Shown: in pieces, positions 42,275 through 52,300 of the stretch
Numbering within the stretch: position 1 is the first letter of the stretch
Layout: the number at the start of each line of letters is the position of its first letter
Assembly: GCF_003966655.1 (NCBI RefSeq)
Contig: NZ_AP018795.1
Span: 2,497,501 to 2,561,500, forward strand
Source of the DNA: Acidithiobacillus ferridurans
Lineage (GTDB): Bacteria; Pseudomonadota; Gammaproteobacteria; Acidithiobacillales; Acidithiobacillaceae
Direction of reading: 5' to 3'
DNA: 64,000 bases
Notes under the pieces: model-generated
The model's database searches: none
Seen by the model: only the letters and a program-made list of their open reading frames with translations
Told to the model about the DNA's origin: nothing
Made by a program: the position numbers and the translations under genes

Positions 42275-44229
42275 CCGCCCTCCGATCTAACCTACCCCCC
42301 TAGATTTTACTGCATAGGGGGAGTTTTTCGAACCGCCCTATTGTTACTCTGGGGTATACAATGCATACAAAATGAAAAGCAAGATTATACACTTGCGGTT
42401 AAACGCTACCCTCTAAATGGTCTACCTTTCGGCTATTTCATTAATACGGATAGGATCCCATATTCTTTCGGCCAGTAACTTGTAGATTTTCTGGCGTTTA
42501 ATTAAATCATCCAGCTGGAAATCTGTGCAAGGAGTGAACGCGAGGCCACTTTGCTTAAGAAACTTTATGAACCCAGGGTTGTGCTCGTAGCAGTTGGGAT
42601 GCAAAGACTTAGCCAGAAGGTTTTGACCATAATAGTGGGGCAATTTCTTCTTGTAGGGCAGATCCCCATAGCTGGCGTTGAACTTCTTCGGCAGAAGCAA
42701 TAGCCCGCCAATACTGTCACGATAGGCCCAGAAATCGTTCTCGTCTTTAAATTCCTCGTTGAATCGCTCAGGATGAGCAGCCCAGATATGCTCGATTTCG
42801 AAGCGTTGCGCTCCACCTGCAACATATTCTGGGAATTTGCCTGACACTCCAGACATGCGTTCGATGTAATCGGTAAACCGAGCAAGCATCCAGAAAATAT
42901 AACGCTTAGACCATTGATTGAGTCCAAAATCCGCCATACCACTGCGGTTCTTATCCTTGGTACCGTTGAAGTCGCAGTCCAGTTCGTTCAGCCTTTTTAT
43001 CAGATTTTTGGCTAGTGCGGCAACCGGTTTACCGCGGATATCTTTTATGATGTTGAATGCCGTGTAAGACATGGCCGAATAGCTAAGAGTAAGGTAGTTT
43101 ACTGCGCGCCGGGCGATGAGGATGTCGATGAAGCTGGCCACCATCCGCAGCTTGCGGTCGATGGTGTATTCATCGTCCGCGGGTAGGAGTGGCGCTAGTA
43201 ACAATGGGTACTGTAGAGTGAAATCGCAACGCGCGTTGTAGTACACCTCCTCTAATCCCGGCGTATATTTCTCTGCGGCTTTACGCAGACGGAGGTATTG
43301 GCGGGTGTAAAAGCGCAGATCACGCTGAATGAAATAATAAAAGTCATCGTTATGGTTCAGACCAATGCATTCGTGGTTGTCGCGTATCCAACGATGGAAC
43401 TCTGTACCTAGACGGTCAAAGTCACCAGGAGTAGCACCTTTTTTTGCGCTCGCGGATAGATTGAGCGTATTGGCTGCGCAGCCAAGTTTTTACGGCATCG
43501 ACCTCCTCGTCTTTGCCTAACTGCACCAAATCACCGATGCATTTCTTCCAAGTGGTGCTGCAGTTCATTCTGGCTTCGGTATCGCCGATATTTGACAAAA
43601 TATAACCCTTGAGCATATCCAACGGGGAAAGAGAAAGGCCTCTGTCATTCATAGTCTCGAAAATTAGATAGGCGTCATCTTCGGAATAGGCAGTGATCTC
43701 TACCAGGTTGACGTTGTCGATAAGCCAGTCGGAAAAATAAGGTAAGGCTGCATCATTAATTTCTTCTGGGAATAGCCCGTCGATATCGTTGAAGCGTCCA
43801 ACAATATTGACTATCGATTCTGAGGCATCGCTCAGATCATATTCCTTCCCGCTATATAAAACATCCATGCAGGGGGTACGCTCCTCAACATCCAGGTTGA
43901 ACGAGCGTTCACCATACCGCTCCGAAAAGATTAGATCTTCAAGCTTTACCCGATCCGCACGCTCACCCTGTTTTAGGTGAAGGTAGATAAGCAAGAGAGT
44001 TAGTGTGGTCAGACGCTGCTGACCGTCAATGATGAATTTACGACCTTCTCTTTCGCTGGTGATGATGGACCCCAAAAAATAATGCCCATATTTCTGCACA
44101 GTCTTGCGCGGATGTTTTGAGTCGAAGTCTTCAAGAAACTTGCTAGTCAGATCGTCGTAACCGTCCAAGCAACCCACCTTCCGAAATTTTGTGACCTGAC
44201 CGATCCTGTCCCGCATTGAGCGAGGAGGG

Positions 44230-44565
44230 ATGGAGATGACGAAGGACGAGAAAATTGCTTATTGGCGGCAGCAGGTAGAAAGATTTCGGGCGAGCGGACT
44301 TTCGGTCAAGAATTACTGCGCGCAGGAAGGGATCGCCGTAGCCACCCTGCATTACTGGCGTAAGCGATTAGCCGATGCGGTAGAGTCGCGGCCGATGTTC
44401 AATGGGACCGAAGGGTTTTTGCCGGTCACTCTGGCGCCGGCCCGGCCTTCCGTTTCGCCTGTGGAGGTTCACCTGTTGTCGGGCCGCAGCCTGAAGCTGA
44501 CCGCTCCGATGGATGCCGGCTGGCTCCAGACCCTGGTCCAGGTCCTGGAAAGCCCATGTGGCTGA
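44230..44565 (+). CDS. tnpA: IS66 accessory protein TnpA
   Basis: The 111-residue protein has a helix-turn-helix start (KIAYWRQQVERFRASGLSVK, NYCAQEGIAVATLHYWRKRL), as in IS66 TnpA. It overlaps tnpB by 10 bases. It is required for transposition in the family, though its precise role is unclear. GGAGGG precedes the ATG. Confidence 0.9.
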   Translation: MEMTKDEKIAYWRQQVERFRASGLSVKNYCAQEGIAVATLHYWRKRLADAVESRPMFNGTEGFLPVTLAPARPSVSPVEVHLLSGRSLKLTAPMDAGWLQTLVQVLESPCG

Positions 44566-44903
44566 GTCCCGGCAGCCGAATCTGGCTGGCGGCGGCACCG
44601 GTGGACATGCGTCTGGGCTTTGATGGTCTGGCCGCCAAGGTGCAGGGGGTTCTGGCGGCGAATCCCTTTTGCGGCCATGCCTTTGTATTCCGCAACCGCC
44701 GCGGGGATCGGCTCAAGCTCCTGCTCTGGGATGGTCTGGGTTTCTGGCTTTTGTACCGACGCCTGGATCAGGGACGGTTGCATTGGCCCAGGATGGAGAA
44801 CGGGGCCATCGAACTCTCCACAGCACAGTGGGCGATGCTGGTGGAAGGAAGACCCTGGACGCCGTTACCGGCCCTCAAAGTCTGTACGCCTACCGCCTTG
44901 TAA
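44556..44903 (+). CDS. tnpB: IS66 accessory protein TnpB
   Basis: The 115-residue protein matches IS66 Orf2: SRIWLAAAPVDMRLGFDGLA, FVFRNRRGDRLKLLLWDGLGFWLLYRRL and a final WAMLVEGRPW block. The family is named TnpB but is unrelated to the IS200/IS605 nuclease of that name. It is needed together with TnpA and TnpC. Confidence 0.92.
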   Translation: MWLSPGSRIWLAAAPVDMRLGFDGLAAKVQGVLAANPFCGHAFVFRNRRGDRLKLLLWDGLGFWLLYRRLDQGRLHWPRMENGAIELSTAQWAMLVEGRPWTPLPALKVCTPTAL

Positions 44904-44946
44904 CGTATCGAAAATGCTGGCTTTCTACCCGGTTTCCTGGTAGAAT

Positions 44947-46557
44947 TTGCCCATGAAATCAACGGCTCCAGTCGATCTTCCGACGCACCCAGATGCCTTG
45001 CGCGATCTGGTCTTGCAACTGCTGCGGCAGCAGGAAGAAAAGGACGCCGAGCACGCCCGGCAGCTCGCAGTAAAAGACCGGTACCTCACCCTGCGCGACG
45101 AGACCATCGCCCGCCTGGAGATGACCATCGCCAAGCTGAAACGCTGGCGATTCGGTCAGCGTTCGGAAAAGCTCTCTCCCGATCAGATCAGCCTCTGGGA
45201 AGAGGCGCTGGAGACGGAGATCGCCGCGGTGGAAAGCGAGCTGGAGGCCGTGCTGGCCGAGAGTGCTGCTGCCAAACAACCGGAGTCCGCGCCGAAGGCG
45301 GCTCCCCGCCGCCATCCCGGTCGCATGAAGCTGCCCGATACCCTGCCCCGGGTTGAGGTTCGCCATGACCCCGAAAGCTGCACCTGCGGCCAGTGCGGCG
45401 GCCCTCTGGAGACGATCGGGGAAGAAATCAGCGAGAAGCTCGACTATGTCCCGGGCCACTTCCAGGTCATCCGCCATATCCGCCCCAAGCTGGCCTGCCG
45501 CCCTTGCGGCACCCTCGAAAGCCCAGCCATGCCGGCGCAGGTGATCGACAAGGGCCTACCCACTGCGCGGATGGTGGCTCAGGTCCTGACCGCCAAGCAT
45601 GTGGATCACCTGCCTCTATATCGCCAGGAAACCCAATACCTGCGGGCGGGCATCCCGATCTCCCGCGCCACCCTCTGCAGTTGGCTGGGTCAGGGAGAGT
45701 ACTGGCTCAGCATTCTTGCCGAGGCCTGCAAAATGGCATTGCTCGAAGGGGCCATCCTGCATGCCGACGAGACGCCCTTGCCGGTCCTGAACCCCGGCAG
45801 CGGGAAAACCCACAAGGCCTATCTCTGGGTGTATCGTAGCCAAGGAGACGCCCCCCATCCCATCGTCATCTTCGATTATGCCCCGGACCGCAAAGGCATC
45901 CATCCCCAAGGCTTCCTGAGAGACTGGCAAGGGATTCTGCAAACCGATGACTATGGGGGCTACGATGCCCTCTACCGCAAAGGGCAGATCACGGAAGCCG
46001 GATGCTGGGCTCATGTCCGCAGACATTTTTACGACGTGAACCAGAGTGCGCCGAGCCCGGTGGCCCAGACCGCGTTACTGCGCATCCACGAGATCTATGA
46101 GATCGAAGCCGAGATCAAAGACGACCCACCGGAGCAAAAGGTGCTGGCCCGCCAGCAACGGGCGGGGCCCTTACTGGAATCCTTCTGGACCTGGCTCAAC
46201 GATACCCTGGCGCAAGTGGCCCCCAAAAGCGCCATTGCCAAGGCCATCGGCTATGCGCTGAAGCGCTGGAAGGCGCTGACCCTCTATCTCCAGGAGGGGC
46301 GCCTCGGCATCGATAACAATCCCGTGGAGAGGGCGCTGCGGGGGGTTGCCATCGGTCGCAAGAACTTCCTCTTTGCCGGGAACGATGCCGGGGGCGAACG
46401 AGCGGCCGCCTTCTACACCCTCATCGAGACCTGCAAGCTCAATGGCGTGGAACCCTTCGCCTATCTTTGCGATGTGCTCGAGAAACTCCCCACTTGGCCC
46501 AACAAACGGCTCCACGAACTCCTGCCGTGGAACTGGAAAAAACCAGCATTAGCCTGA
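44947..46557 (+). CDS. tnpC: IS66 transposase TnpC
   Basis: The 536-residue DDE transposase has an N-terminal leucine-zipper-like region (LRDLVLQLLRQQEEKDAEHA), a zinc-finger domain (CTCGQCGGPLE, ACRPCGTLE), catalytic Asp in AILHADETPLPVL, QTDDYGGYDAL with the second Asp and GIDNNPVERALRGVAIGRKNFLFAG with the Glu. Intact and followed by the right end of the element. Confidence 0.95.
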   Translation: MPMKSTAPVDLPTHPDALRDLVLQLLRQQEEKDAEHARQLAVKDRYLTLRDETIARLEMTIAKLKRWRFGQRSEKLSPDQISLWEEALETEIAAVESELEAVLAESAAAKQPESAPKAAPRRHPGRMKLPDTLPRVEVRHDPESCTCGQCGGPLETIGEEISEKLDYVPGHFQVIRHIRPKLACRPCGTLESPAMPAQVIDKGLPTARMVAQVLTAKHVDHLPLYRQETQYLRAGIPISRATLCSWLGQGEYWLSILAEACKMALLEGAILHADETPLPVLNPGSGKTHKAYLWVYRSQGDAPHPIVIFDYAPDRKGIHPQGFLRDWQGILQTDDYGGYDALYRKGQITEAGCWAHVRRHFYDVNQSAPSPVAQTALLRIHEIYEIEAEIKDDPPEQKVLARQQRAGPLLESFWTWLNDTLAQVAPKSAIAKAIGYALKRWKALTLYLQEGRLGIDNNPVERALRGVAIGRKNFLFAGNDAGGERAAAFYTLIETCKLNGVEPFAYLCDVLEKLPTWPNKRLHELLPWNWKKPALA

Positions 46558-46560
46558 CAT

Positions 46561-46584
46561 CAACCCACCCGCAAGGGTGGGTTG
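46561..46584 (+). terminator. strong hairpin at the IS66 right end
   Basis: CAACCCACCC-GCAA-GGGTGGGTTG is a perfect 10-bp stem with a GNRA-type loop, 3 bases after the tnpC stop. There is no T-run, so it may act as a transcript stabiliser or end structure rather than a classical terminator. Confidence 0.5.
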
Positions 46585-46725
46585 GCTAAGCGCTTACAGA
46601 TCGTCAATAAGATCCTGCACCTGTTTGGCCTGCCACTTGTATTCGCGCTGATAGTAGTCAATTGCATAGTGGGTACCACTCAACAACTGGCGGATCGTCT
46701 TGACCTTACCGTCTATTTCTTTCAT

Positions 46726-47086
46726 TGAATAATTTACCTCCAACATTTTGACTGGCGACAATACGTTCGGATATTTATGATCAAAACGGTGCGCATAGTA
46801 TTCTCTAGGTCGCCCAAATATTAGCCCATTGGGCTCACCTCAGGGTGAGAATCATGCGTCGATCCAAAACAGCTTCTTAAGATTGAGAGTGTTGTACAAA
46901 GCCTCTTGCAGCGTTACATCTGATCTTCAACTTATTTGGCTGGCCGTGAAGCCCTGCAGAAATGGGGGCGCAAAATCTCCAATCGCTCCATATCCAAAAT
47001 ACTGGTTACCAGTCTGCTGCCAACCATTATGAACGCTCTTGGTCGACTTTAGGCTAAACCAGAGTACTTAGGCCATAGAAACATTT
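46726..47086. other. intergenic region between broken DUF262 gene and DUF6150 gene
   Basis: These 361 bases should include the promoter of the DUF262 gene (minus strand, just above 46725). A small stem, CTCACC-TCAG-GGTGAG, lies near 46836-46851. Nothing else is supported. Confidence 0.45.
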
Positions 47087-47302
47087 TTATTTAGGAAAAT
47101 TCTTGCGCAATATTTTTATGGTAGCCTGATAGTCGTGGTCAACTATGAAAACCTTCACGTCGGCTTGATAGTCGTGATCTACCAAGACTCCGGGCGAGAT
47201 GATTTGCTGGTTCTTCTCCTGATAATCGTGATCTACAAAAAAAACCTTGTGATCGGCTTGATAATCGTGTTTGACAATAAACACCTTGGCTTTTGCTGAC
47301 AT
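47087..47302 (-). CDS. DUF6150-type small protein with four VDHDYQA repeats
   Basis: The 71-residue protein is built of four short repeats: KVFIVKHDYQAD, KVFFVDHDYQEK, GVLVDHDYQAD and KVFIVDHDYQAT, each a beta strand ending in His-Asp-Tyr-Gln. This fits DUF6150, a family of unknown function. The regular His and Asp could bind metal or form a stacked beta structure. ATG 47302 has AGGAG 8 bases upstream and a TATTAT -10-like element before it. It is alone on the minus strand between the broken restriction gene and the conjugation genes. Confidence 0.75.
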   Translation of the reverse strand: MSAKAKVFIVKHDYQADHKVFFVDHDYQEKNQQIISPGVLVDHDYQADVKVFIVDHDYQATIKILRKNFPK

Positions 47303-47677
47303 TATCTACTCCTATAATAGAATTATGTGAGCCTGAACACTTCGCTTTACTGCTTAATTGACTGACCCTGTTATCAGGTGACAAGATGGCGCACAATTAG
47401 ATTAATCCAAATCAATGTCCGTTTTCAGTCTTTACCGCTCATTCAGCATAAAACCCCTACACGCATCTGACAGGTCAGACCGATAGAGAGTACACCAACT
47501 GTACGCCTTCATTCCAACCGGAAATCTTCTGCGTATATTCCACATTCATCTTCCATCCCATGGCGCAGCAGGTACTCTTCAACGCATTATAACCAAGTAC
47601 GTGATTCTAAAACCCAACAAGCTATACCACGAACGCCCGATCTATACCATCCAGTCGAAGATTAACCGCGCTGGAGA
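47303..47677. other. regulatory gap at the start of the conjugation region
   Basis: These 375 bases separate divergent genes. The palindrome CTGACAGGTCAG (47467-47478) and the inverted repeat GTAC-N7-GTAC (47490-47504) lie here, together with the bipartite motif at 47623-47648. It should carry promoters for both sides and is a possible origin-of-transfer region, though I see no nic site that I can name. Confidence 0.5.
47623..47648 (+). promoter_or_regulatory. bipartite element-specific motif, copy 2
   Basis: CGATCTATACCA lies at 47638-47649 and an upstream TATACCA at 47623-47629, 20 bases apart start to start. The last C of the downstream TATACC is 30 bases before the ardC ATG at 47678, as in copies 1 and 4. 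Confidence 0.6.
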
Positions 47678-49315
47678 ATGCAGATGCCTGTACCCGCCTC
47701 ATCCCGTTCTGGGAACCAAACCGAAAAGAAAGATCCCCGTCTTGAGCTTGCCGACCGCCTGATTGCACAGATCGAGGCAGGAACTGCCAACTGGCAACGC
47801 CCCTGGAACCCTGGCGATGTGTTGGCTCCGGTCAGCGCTGTCACCGGCAAGCCCTACAGAGGGGTGAACTACCAAAATCTTCTGACGTTTTCTCCTGACC
47901 CATCCGATCCACGTTGGTGTACCTATAAGCAGGCCCAGGAGCAGGGTTGGCAGGTGCGCAAGGGTGAACATGGGATTCCCATCGAAAAATGGTCTGAGTA
48001 TGCGCACAAGCGCACCGACGAGGAAATCGAGCGGCTCAGAGCGCAGGGTGCTCAGGATATTGAGCCTGTGGAAAAGCGGCTGGGTGTCCGTTACTACACC
48101 GTATTTCATGCTTCCCAGATCGACGGCATCCCGCCACTGGAGCGGTCCCCGCGTCCGGAGATTGAGGGGAAACCCGATGAGCGCCTGTCAAAGCTGGCCG
48201 AGAACATGGGCATGGACGTGATTCACGCCGGTGGCCGGGCCTTTTATCGTCCCTCTGAGGACAGGGTGTTTATGCCGCCAATAGAGAGCTTCGAGCGTGC
48301 AAGCGGTCATGATACCACCCTGCTGCATGAGCTTTCCCATGCGACAGGTCATGAATCCCGGCTGAAGCGAGAAATCCGGAACCCTTTTGGCAGCCCAAAA
48401 TATGCCGTCGAAGAGTTGCGGGCGGAGATGTCGGCGGCCATGACCGCAGCGAGCCTTGGGATCGGTTTTGATCCCGCGTCTCAGGATTTGGAAGAAGGCC
48501 GCGAGGCGGGCAATTCCGCCGCCTATCTCGCCTCATGGCTCAAGGCTTTGCCGGAAAAAGAGCGCAAGCAGGCCATCATGGGCGCGATCAAGGATGCCCA
48601 GGGCATCAGCGATTACCTCATCGAGCGGACGCCGGAATTGCAGGTTGAAGCCGCGCAGGAGCGGGCTGGTCCGACCGTCTCCCGTGGTGATTATGTCCGG
48701 TACAAGAATGAGATCGGACAAGAACTGGAAGGCGTGGTGCTTGACGATGCCCAGCCCGGTGAAGCAACGCGACTGCGGCACATCACCCGGTGGCCCAACG
48801 GCACGCCGCTTATGGAGGCGGCGGATCACATTATGCCCGTGGTGCTGCCGGACGTTCTGGAGGTGCATCTTGTATCGGCGGTTCGGGATGGTGTTGCGCT
48901 GAACGGGGTGGATTCGCGGACGAATGAATATAAGTTGACCATGGGGAGCGACATGGAGCGTCGCAAAATGGAAAACCGGGTACTGATGGATGTTGAGCGC
49001 GCGCGTGGCATTTACCCAACCTTTACTAAAGAAGGGCCTCAAGTTGGTGATCTCGTGCGTTTTGAGCCGCATGAACCTGGTGTAACGAGCATGTCCTTTT
49101 CGGGGCGTGTCATTGCGGCACTGGATACCAATACCGGCGATGTGCGTTATCACCTGCGGGCGGGGACGGGGCCAGAAAATGGCGCTGAGGCGCGGGTGTA
49201 TGGCCGGGATGGACAGTTCCGTGGGATCGCTCTGGAGCAGGCTGTGGGATTCGACCGGGCTCTCGCTCCAGAAGCAGAGAAAGCCCCCGGATTCAGGTCG
49301 GGGACTTCGTGGTAA
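47678..49315 (+). CDS. ardC: ArdC-type antirestriction protein with metallopeptidase domain
   Basis: Residues 20-130 form the ArdC N-terminal single-strand-binding domain (DRLIAQIEAGTANWQRPWNP, GKPYRGVNYQNLL, WCTYKQAQEQGWQVRKGEHG). Residues 165-300 are a zincin domain with TTLLHELSHATGH, an HExxH motif, followed by the conserved EELRAEMSAAM. The C-terminal 200 residues contain two YRYK/DLVRFEPHE-type small beta domains. ArdC protects incoming single-stranded DNA from host restriction. It is the first gene of the conjugation region and has the bipartite motif upstream. Start ATG 47678 or 47684. Confidence 0.88.
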   Translation: MQMPVPASSRSGNQTEKKDPRLELADRLIAQIEAGTANWQRPWNPGDVLAPVSAVTGKPYRGVNYQNLLTFSPDPSDPRWCTYKQAQEQGWQVRKGEHGIPIEKWSEYAHKRTDEEIERLRAQGAQDIEPVEKRLGVRYYTVFHASQIDGIPPLERSPRPEIEGKPDERLSKLAENMGMDVIHAGGRAFYRPSEDRVFMPPIESFERASGHDTTLLHELSHATGHESRLKREIRNPFGSPKYAVEELRAEMSAAMTAASLGIGFDPASQDLEEGREAGNSAAYLASWLKALPEKERKQAIMGAIKDAQGISDYLIERTPELQVEAAQERAGPTVSRGDYVRYKNEIGQELEGVVLDDAQPGEATRLRHITRWPNGTPLMEAADHIMPVVLPDVLEVHLVSAVRDGVALNGVDSRTNEYKLTMGSDMERRKMENRVLMDVERARGIYPTFTKEGPQVGDLVRFEPHEPGVTSMSFSGRVIAALDTNTGDVRYHLRAGTGPENGAEARVYGRDGQFRGIALEQAVGFDRALAPEAEKAPGFRSGTSW

Positions 49316-52300
49316 CCCGGAGAAATCAATTCGGGGCAGACTGGAACACTTCCTCCATTGTTACCCTCATCGATGACTCCGAAGTCCGGTTGCAGGACCT
49401 CTACCGCTCTGGCCAGGAGTGGGAAGTCTCCCCAGCCGGGCGAAAGATGGCTCGTGAGGACTTTGATGCGGCTCTCCGTCATCAGGTCAGTGGCGTGGTG
49501 CCGCCGGAGAACGTATCAGAAAAGCTTGACTCTGCCGCCAGCCGTGACCGGTTCGTCGGTGCGGTCCGGGCTTTTGATGCCGAACACAGTCTCCTGTACG
49601 GCAAGGAATCAGCCCCATTGACAAAAGTCCCCGACGAAGTGCGGACATTTCTGGGCGTACAGCAGGCGTCTGTGACAGACAAGCTACTCCGCAGCAGCGA
49701 AGAAAAGAGCTTTTTCTCGGACAAGATGCAGGAACTACGGGAGATCATCCGGCAGATGCCGGAAACCTATGAGACCGACGGCAAGCCGGACAGCGAGCGA
49801 CCAGTCTCCCTGCGCTACTTCGGCCCCAACGGTGCCCAGTGGTTCATCATCGAGAAGGATCGCGGAGATCCGGAAAACGAGGGACACGGTCCCACGGTGC
49901 CTGGCTTGCCAGATCAGACCCAAGCCTTTGGCCTGGCAGACCTTGGTATGGGATACCCGGAACTGGGATATATCAACATCCCGGAGATCACCCGTGCCGG
50001 GGCAGAACTGGACTACCATTTCACCCCCGCCACTCTCCTGGAGATCAAACGGGAGCACTACCCGGATCGGCTTCCACCCGAGCAACGCCCGGAAGATCTC
50101 CGCAAGGAACAGGCGCTTCAGGAGTACCAGGCGTTTTATGCCCAGTTGTCAGAGCGGGAAGAGAAACTGGTAACGGAGGTTCGCGAGCGCTCTGGGCGCC
50201 TCGCCCCAGCGGATTTCCATGGCTTCTCCGACATGATGCGGGATTTCAGCAAGCGTGTGGACGATACCTTTGGGATCATCCGGGAGGGAGAAAACCGAGG
50301 AGCGTCGGCCCCGGAGCTGCGTTTAGCGCAGGCGCTCGCCACGGAAGACATCTCCGGTCTGCCTGCCGTCAATACCGCGCGTGAACAGGCCAGGCGACTA
50401 GGCGAGCGATTTCACGATCTGGATAAAGAGGTCCGGGCCAGCTTCAAGGCGCGGCTCAAGGAGCATGGCAAGGCATTGCTGGAGTCGAGTACGCCGCGCG
50501 AACCCCGGGAGATCGTGCTGGCAACGTACTGGAAGCATGGCATCGAGGTCAGTCCGGACAACCCCATGATCGGGAAACTCACGGATGCGATCCGGGACAA
50601 GGATCTCAAGGCCATGATAGGGCTCATTGGCTATAACAGCCAGAATCCGGCATCAGAGGAAGCCTTTTCACGAGTCACTGGGATAAAAATGGAGAAAACC
50701 CAGTCTGGGCGTGTTGCCCAGTTGCAGGAATGGGCCGGTGTAGAAAAGGTGCAAGCTTTAACGGAAAGCCATGCGGCGGCCAAGCAGGAGCGGGAAGCGC
50801 AAAGCCTGAAAAACGGGATGACCAAGGCGTGGGACGACCTGAAGGGGCTACGTGTACAGGTCGGCGATCAAGTGGTGAATGGTCAGGAATATGTCGCCCT
50901 GAAAGTCGCCAAGGGTCAGGATCGTGTTACTTCTGGCAAGTCGGGCGCGGCCACGACGTACCATCTGGTCAATGAACAGGGCGAGTATTCCAGCGTCAAG
51001 GACGTGCGTTTCACGGCCTTTGCCAAGCGGGTTTTGGTCATGAACGCCGATGGCAATGTGCGTAACGCCCTGGAGCAGGCGGGGATTGCGCACGGAATGG
51101 CCCTGGAGGTTACCCAGAAGTCGGCCATTGAACTGCAGAAAGAGCAAAAAAAGCCAGACACTGCACCTGAACTGCCCGGAAAGAACGCCTATGAGCAAAA
51201 ATTCGAAGCGCGCAAGGAGCGGTATCGCGCCAGGGCGGAAAAGTTGCGGGGCTTGGCGAAGTCCCGTCTGGATCAGGCGCGCAGAATGGCGGATGTCATT
51301 CCTTTTGGTCAGCCGATCCTGGTTGGCCACCACAGCGAAAAGAGCGACCGAAAGTTCCGTGAGCGTATCCACCAGAACTTTGGCAAAGGCTTCGACTTGT
51401 TGAAGCAGGCAGAGCATTACGAGCGCCGCGCCAAGGGTGTCAACGACTACGCGATCAGTGCGGACGATCCGGATGCCGTGAAAAAGCTTACGGCCAGGGT
51501 GGAGACCCTTAAGACGGCCCAGGAACGGATGAAGGCGGCGAATGCCGCTATCCGTAATCATGAGAAAAACGGACCAGAGGCGCAGCAAGCCGCCCTGGAG
51601 GGCTTGGGCTTCAAGCCAGAGCAGGCCAAGAGCCTGCTGACCCCGGACGTTATGGGCACGGTGGGCTTCGCGTCTTATTCGCTCAGCAATAACAACGCGA
51701 ACATCAAGCGCCTGGAGGCGCGCATACAGACGCTGGAGAAAGCCCGGAAGCTTGAAGACCGGGAGACTCAATATGCCTGGGGTTCGGTGCGGGAAAACAA
51801 GGAAATTAACCGCATCCAGTTCCGCTTCGATGGCAAGCCTGAGGAAGAGGTACGCAATCTCATGAAGTCGAGCGGATTTCGTTGGGCACCGTCTGAAAGC
51901 GCCTGGCAGCGGCAGTGGACGGGCAATGCCGTATATGCCGCGCGGGATGTCATCAAAAAACTGGATGAGAGGATGCCGCCTGAGCAGATGGTAGCTGCAC
52001 CTGAGTCGGCGCCAACCCCCGACATTGCATCCGCCCAGAAAGTGGACCGCGAACCGAACTTGCGCGACCCCAGCGCAGCACTGGAGGCGGCTATCAAGGA
52101 TCGGGACGGCACCTGGCACAACCTGTCTGCATACGAGAAGGACAGGGTATTAGTCGGCACCTTGCAACGGCTGAATGCCGAGACGGGTAATTACGAGAAG
52201 GTGCCTGTGGAGTTTTGTCCGGGGGGTGTCGGCGGGTTGCAGGCGAGAGCGCATTTCCCGGACGGCTCACGGCTGCGTGTTTCGCTGTCTCGATCGAATC

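Larger units (their letters stand above)
44157..46597 (+). mobile_element. IS66-family insertion sequence (2441 bp)
   Basis: Ends are GTAACCGTCCAAGCAACCC on the left and, inverted, GTAAGCGCTTAGCCAACCC on the right, each starting GTAA as in IS66 elements. The 8-bp target duplication is AGATCGTC, at 44149-44156 and 46598-46605. Three genes (tnpA, tnpB, tnpC) are all intact. Confidence 0.95.
42422..46725 (-). pseudogene. DUF262/DUF1524 (GmrSD-type) gene broken by IS66 and a frameshift
   Basis: Three pieces belong together. The N-terminal piece (46725 to 46598) gives KTIRQLLSGTHYAIDYYQRE and QVQDLIDDL, the DUF262 start; its ATG has GGAGGT upstream. The middle piece (44156 to 43422) continues TSKFLEDFD and has IIDGQQRLTTLTLLL, the DGQQR nucleotide motif. 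After an A7 run at 43445-43439 the frame changes; the last piece (to 42422) has the DUF1524 HNH motif QRFEIEHIWAAHPERF. GmrSD-type proteins restrict DNA with modified cytosines. The IS66 element separates the first two pieces. The gene cannot make an intact protein as it stands. Confidence 0.85.

Noticed and set aside
47087-47302. The tandem repeats in this gene as a CRISPR array
   Set aside because: The repeats are codon-phased within a reading frame and encode HDYQ units; spacing is irregular and there are no cas genes in the window.
49107-49376. An 89-codon frame linking ardC to the 1086-aa protein
   Set aside because: It overlaps both real genes in the third frame and encodes nothing recognisable.
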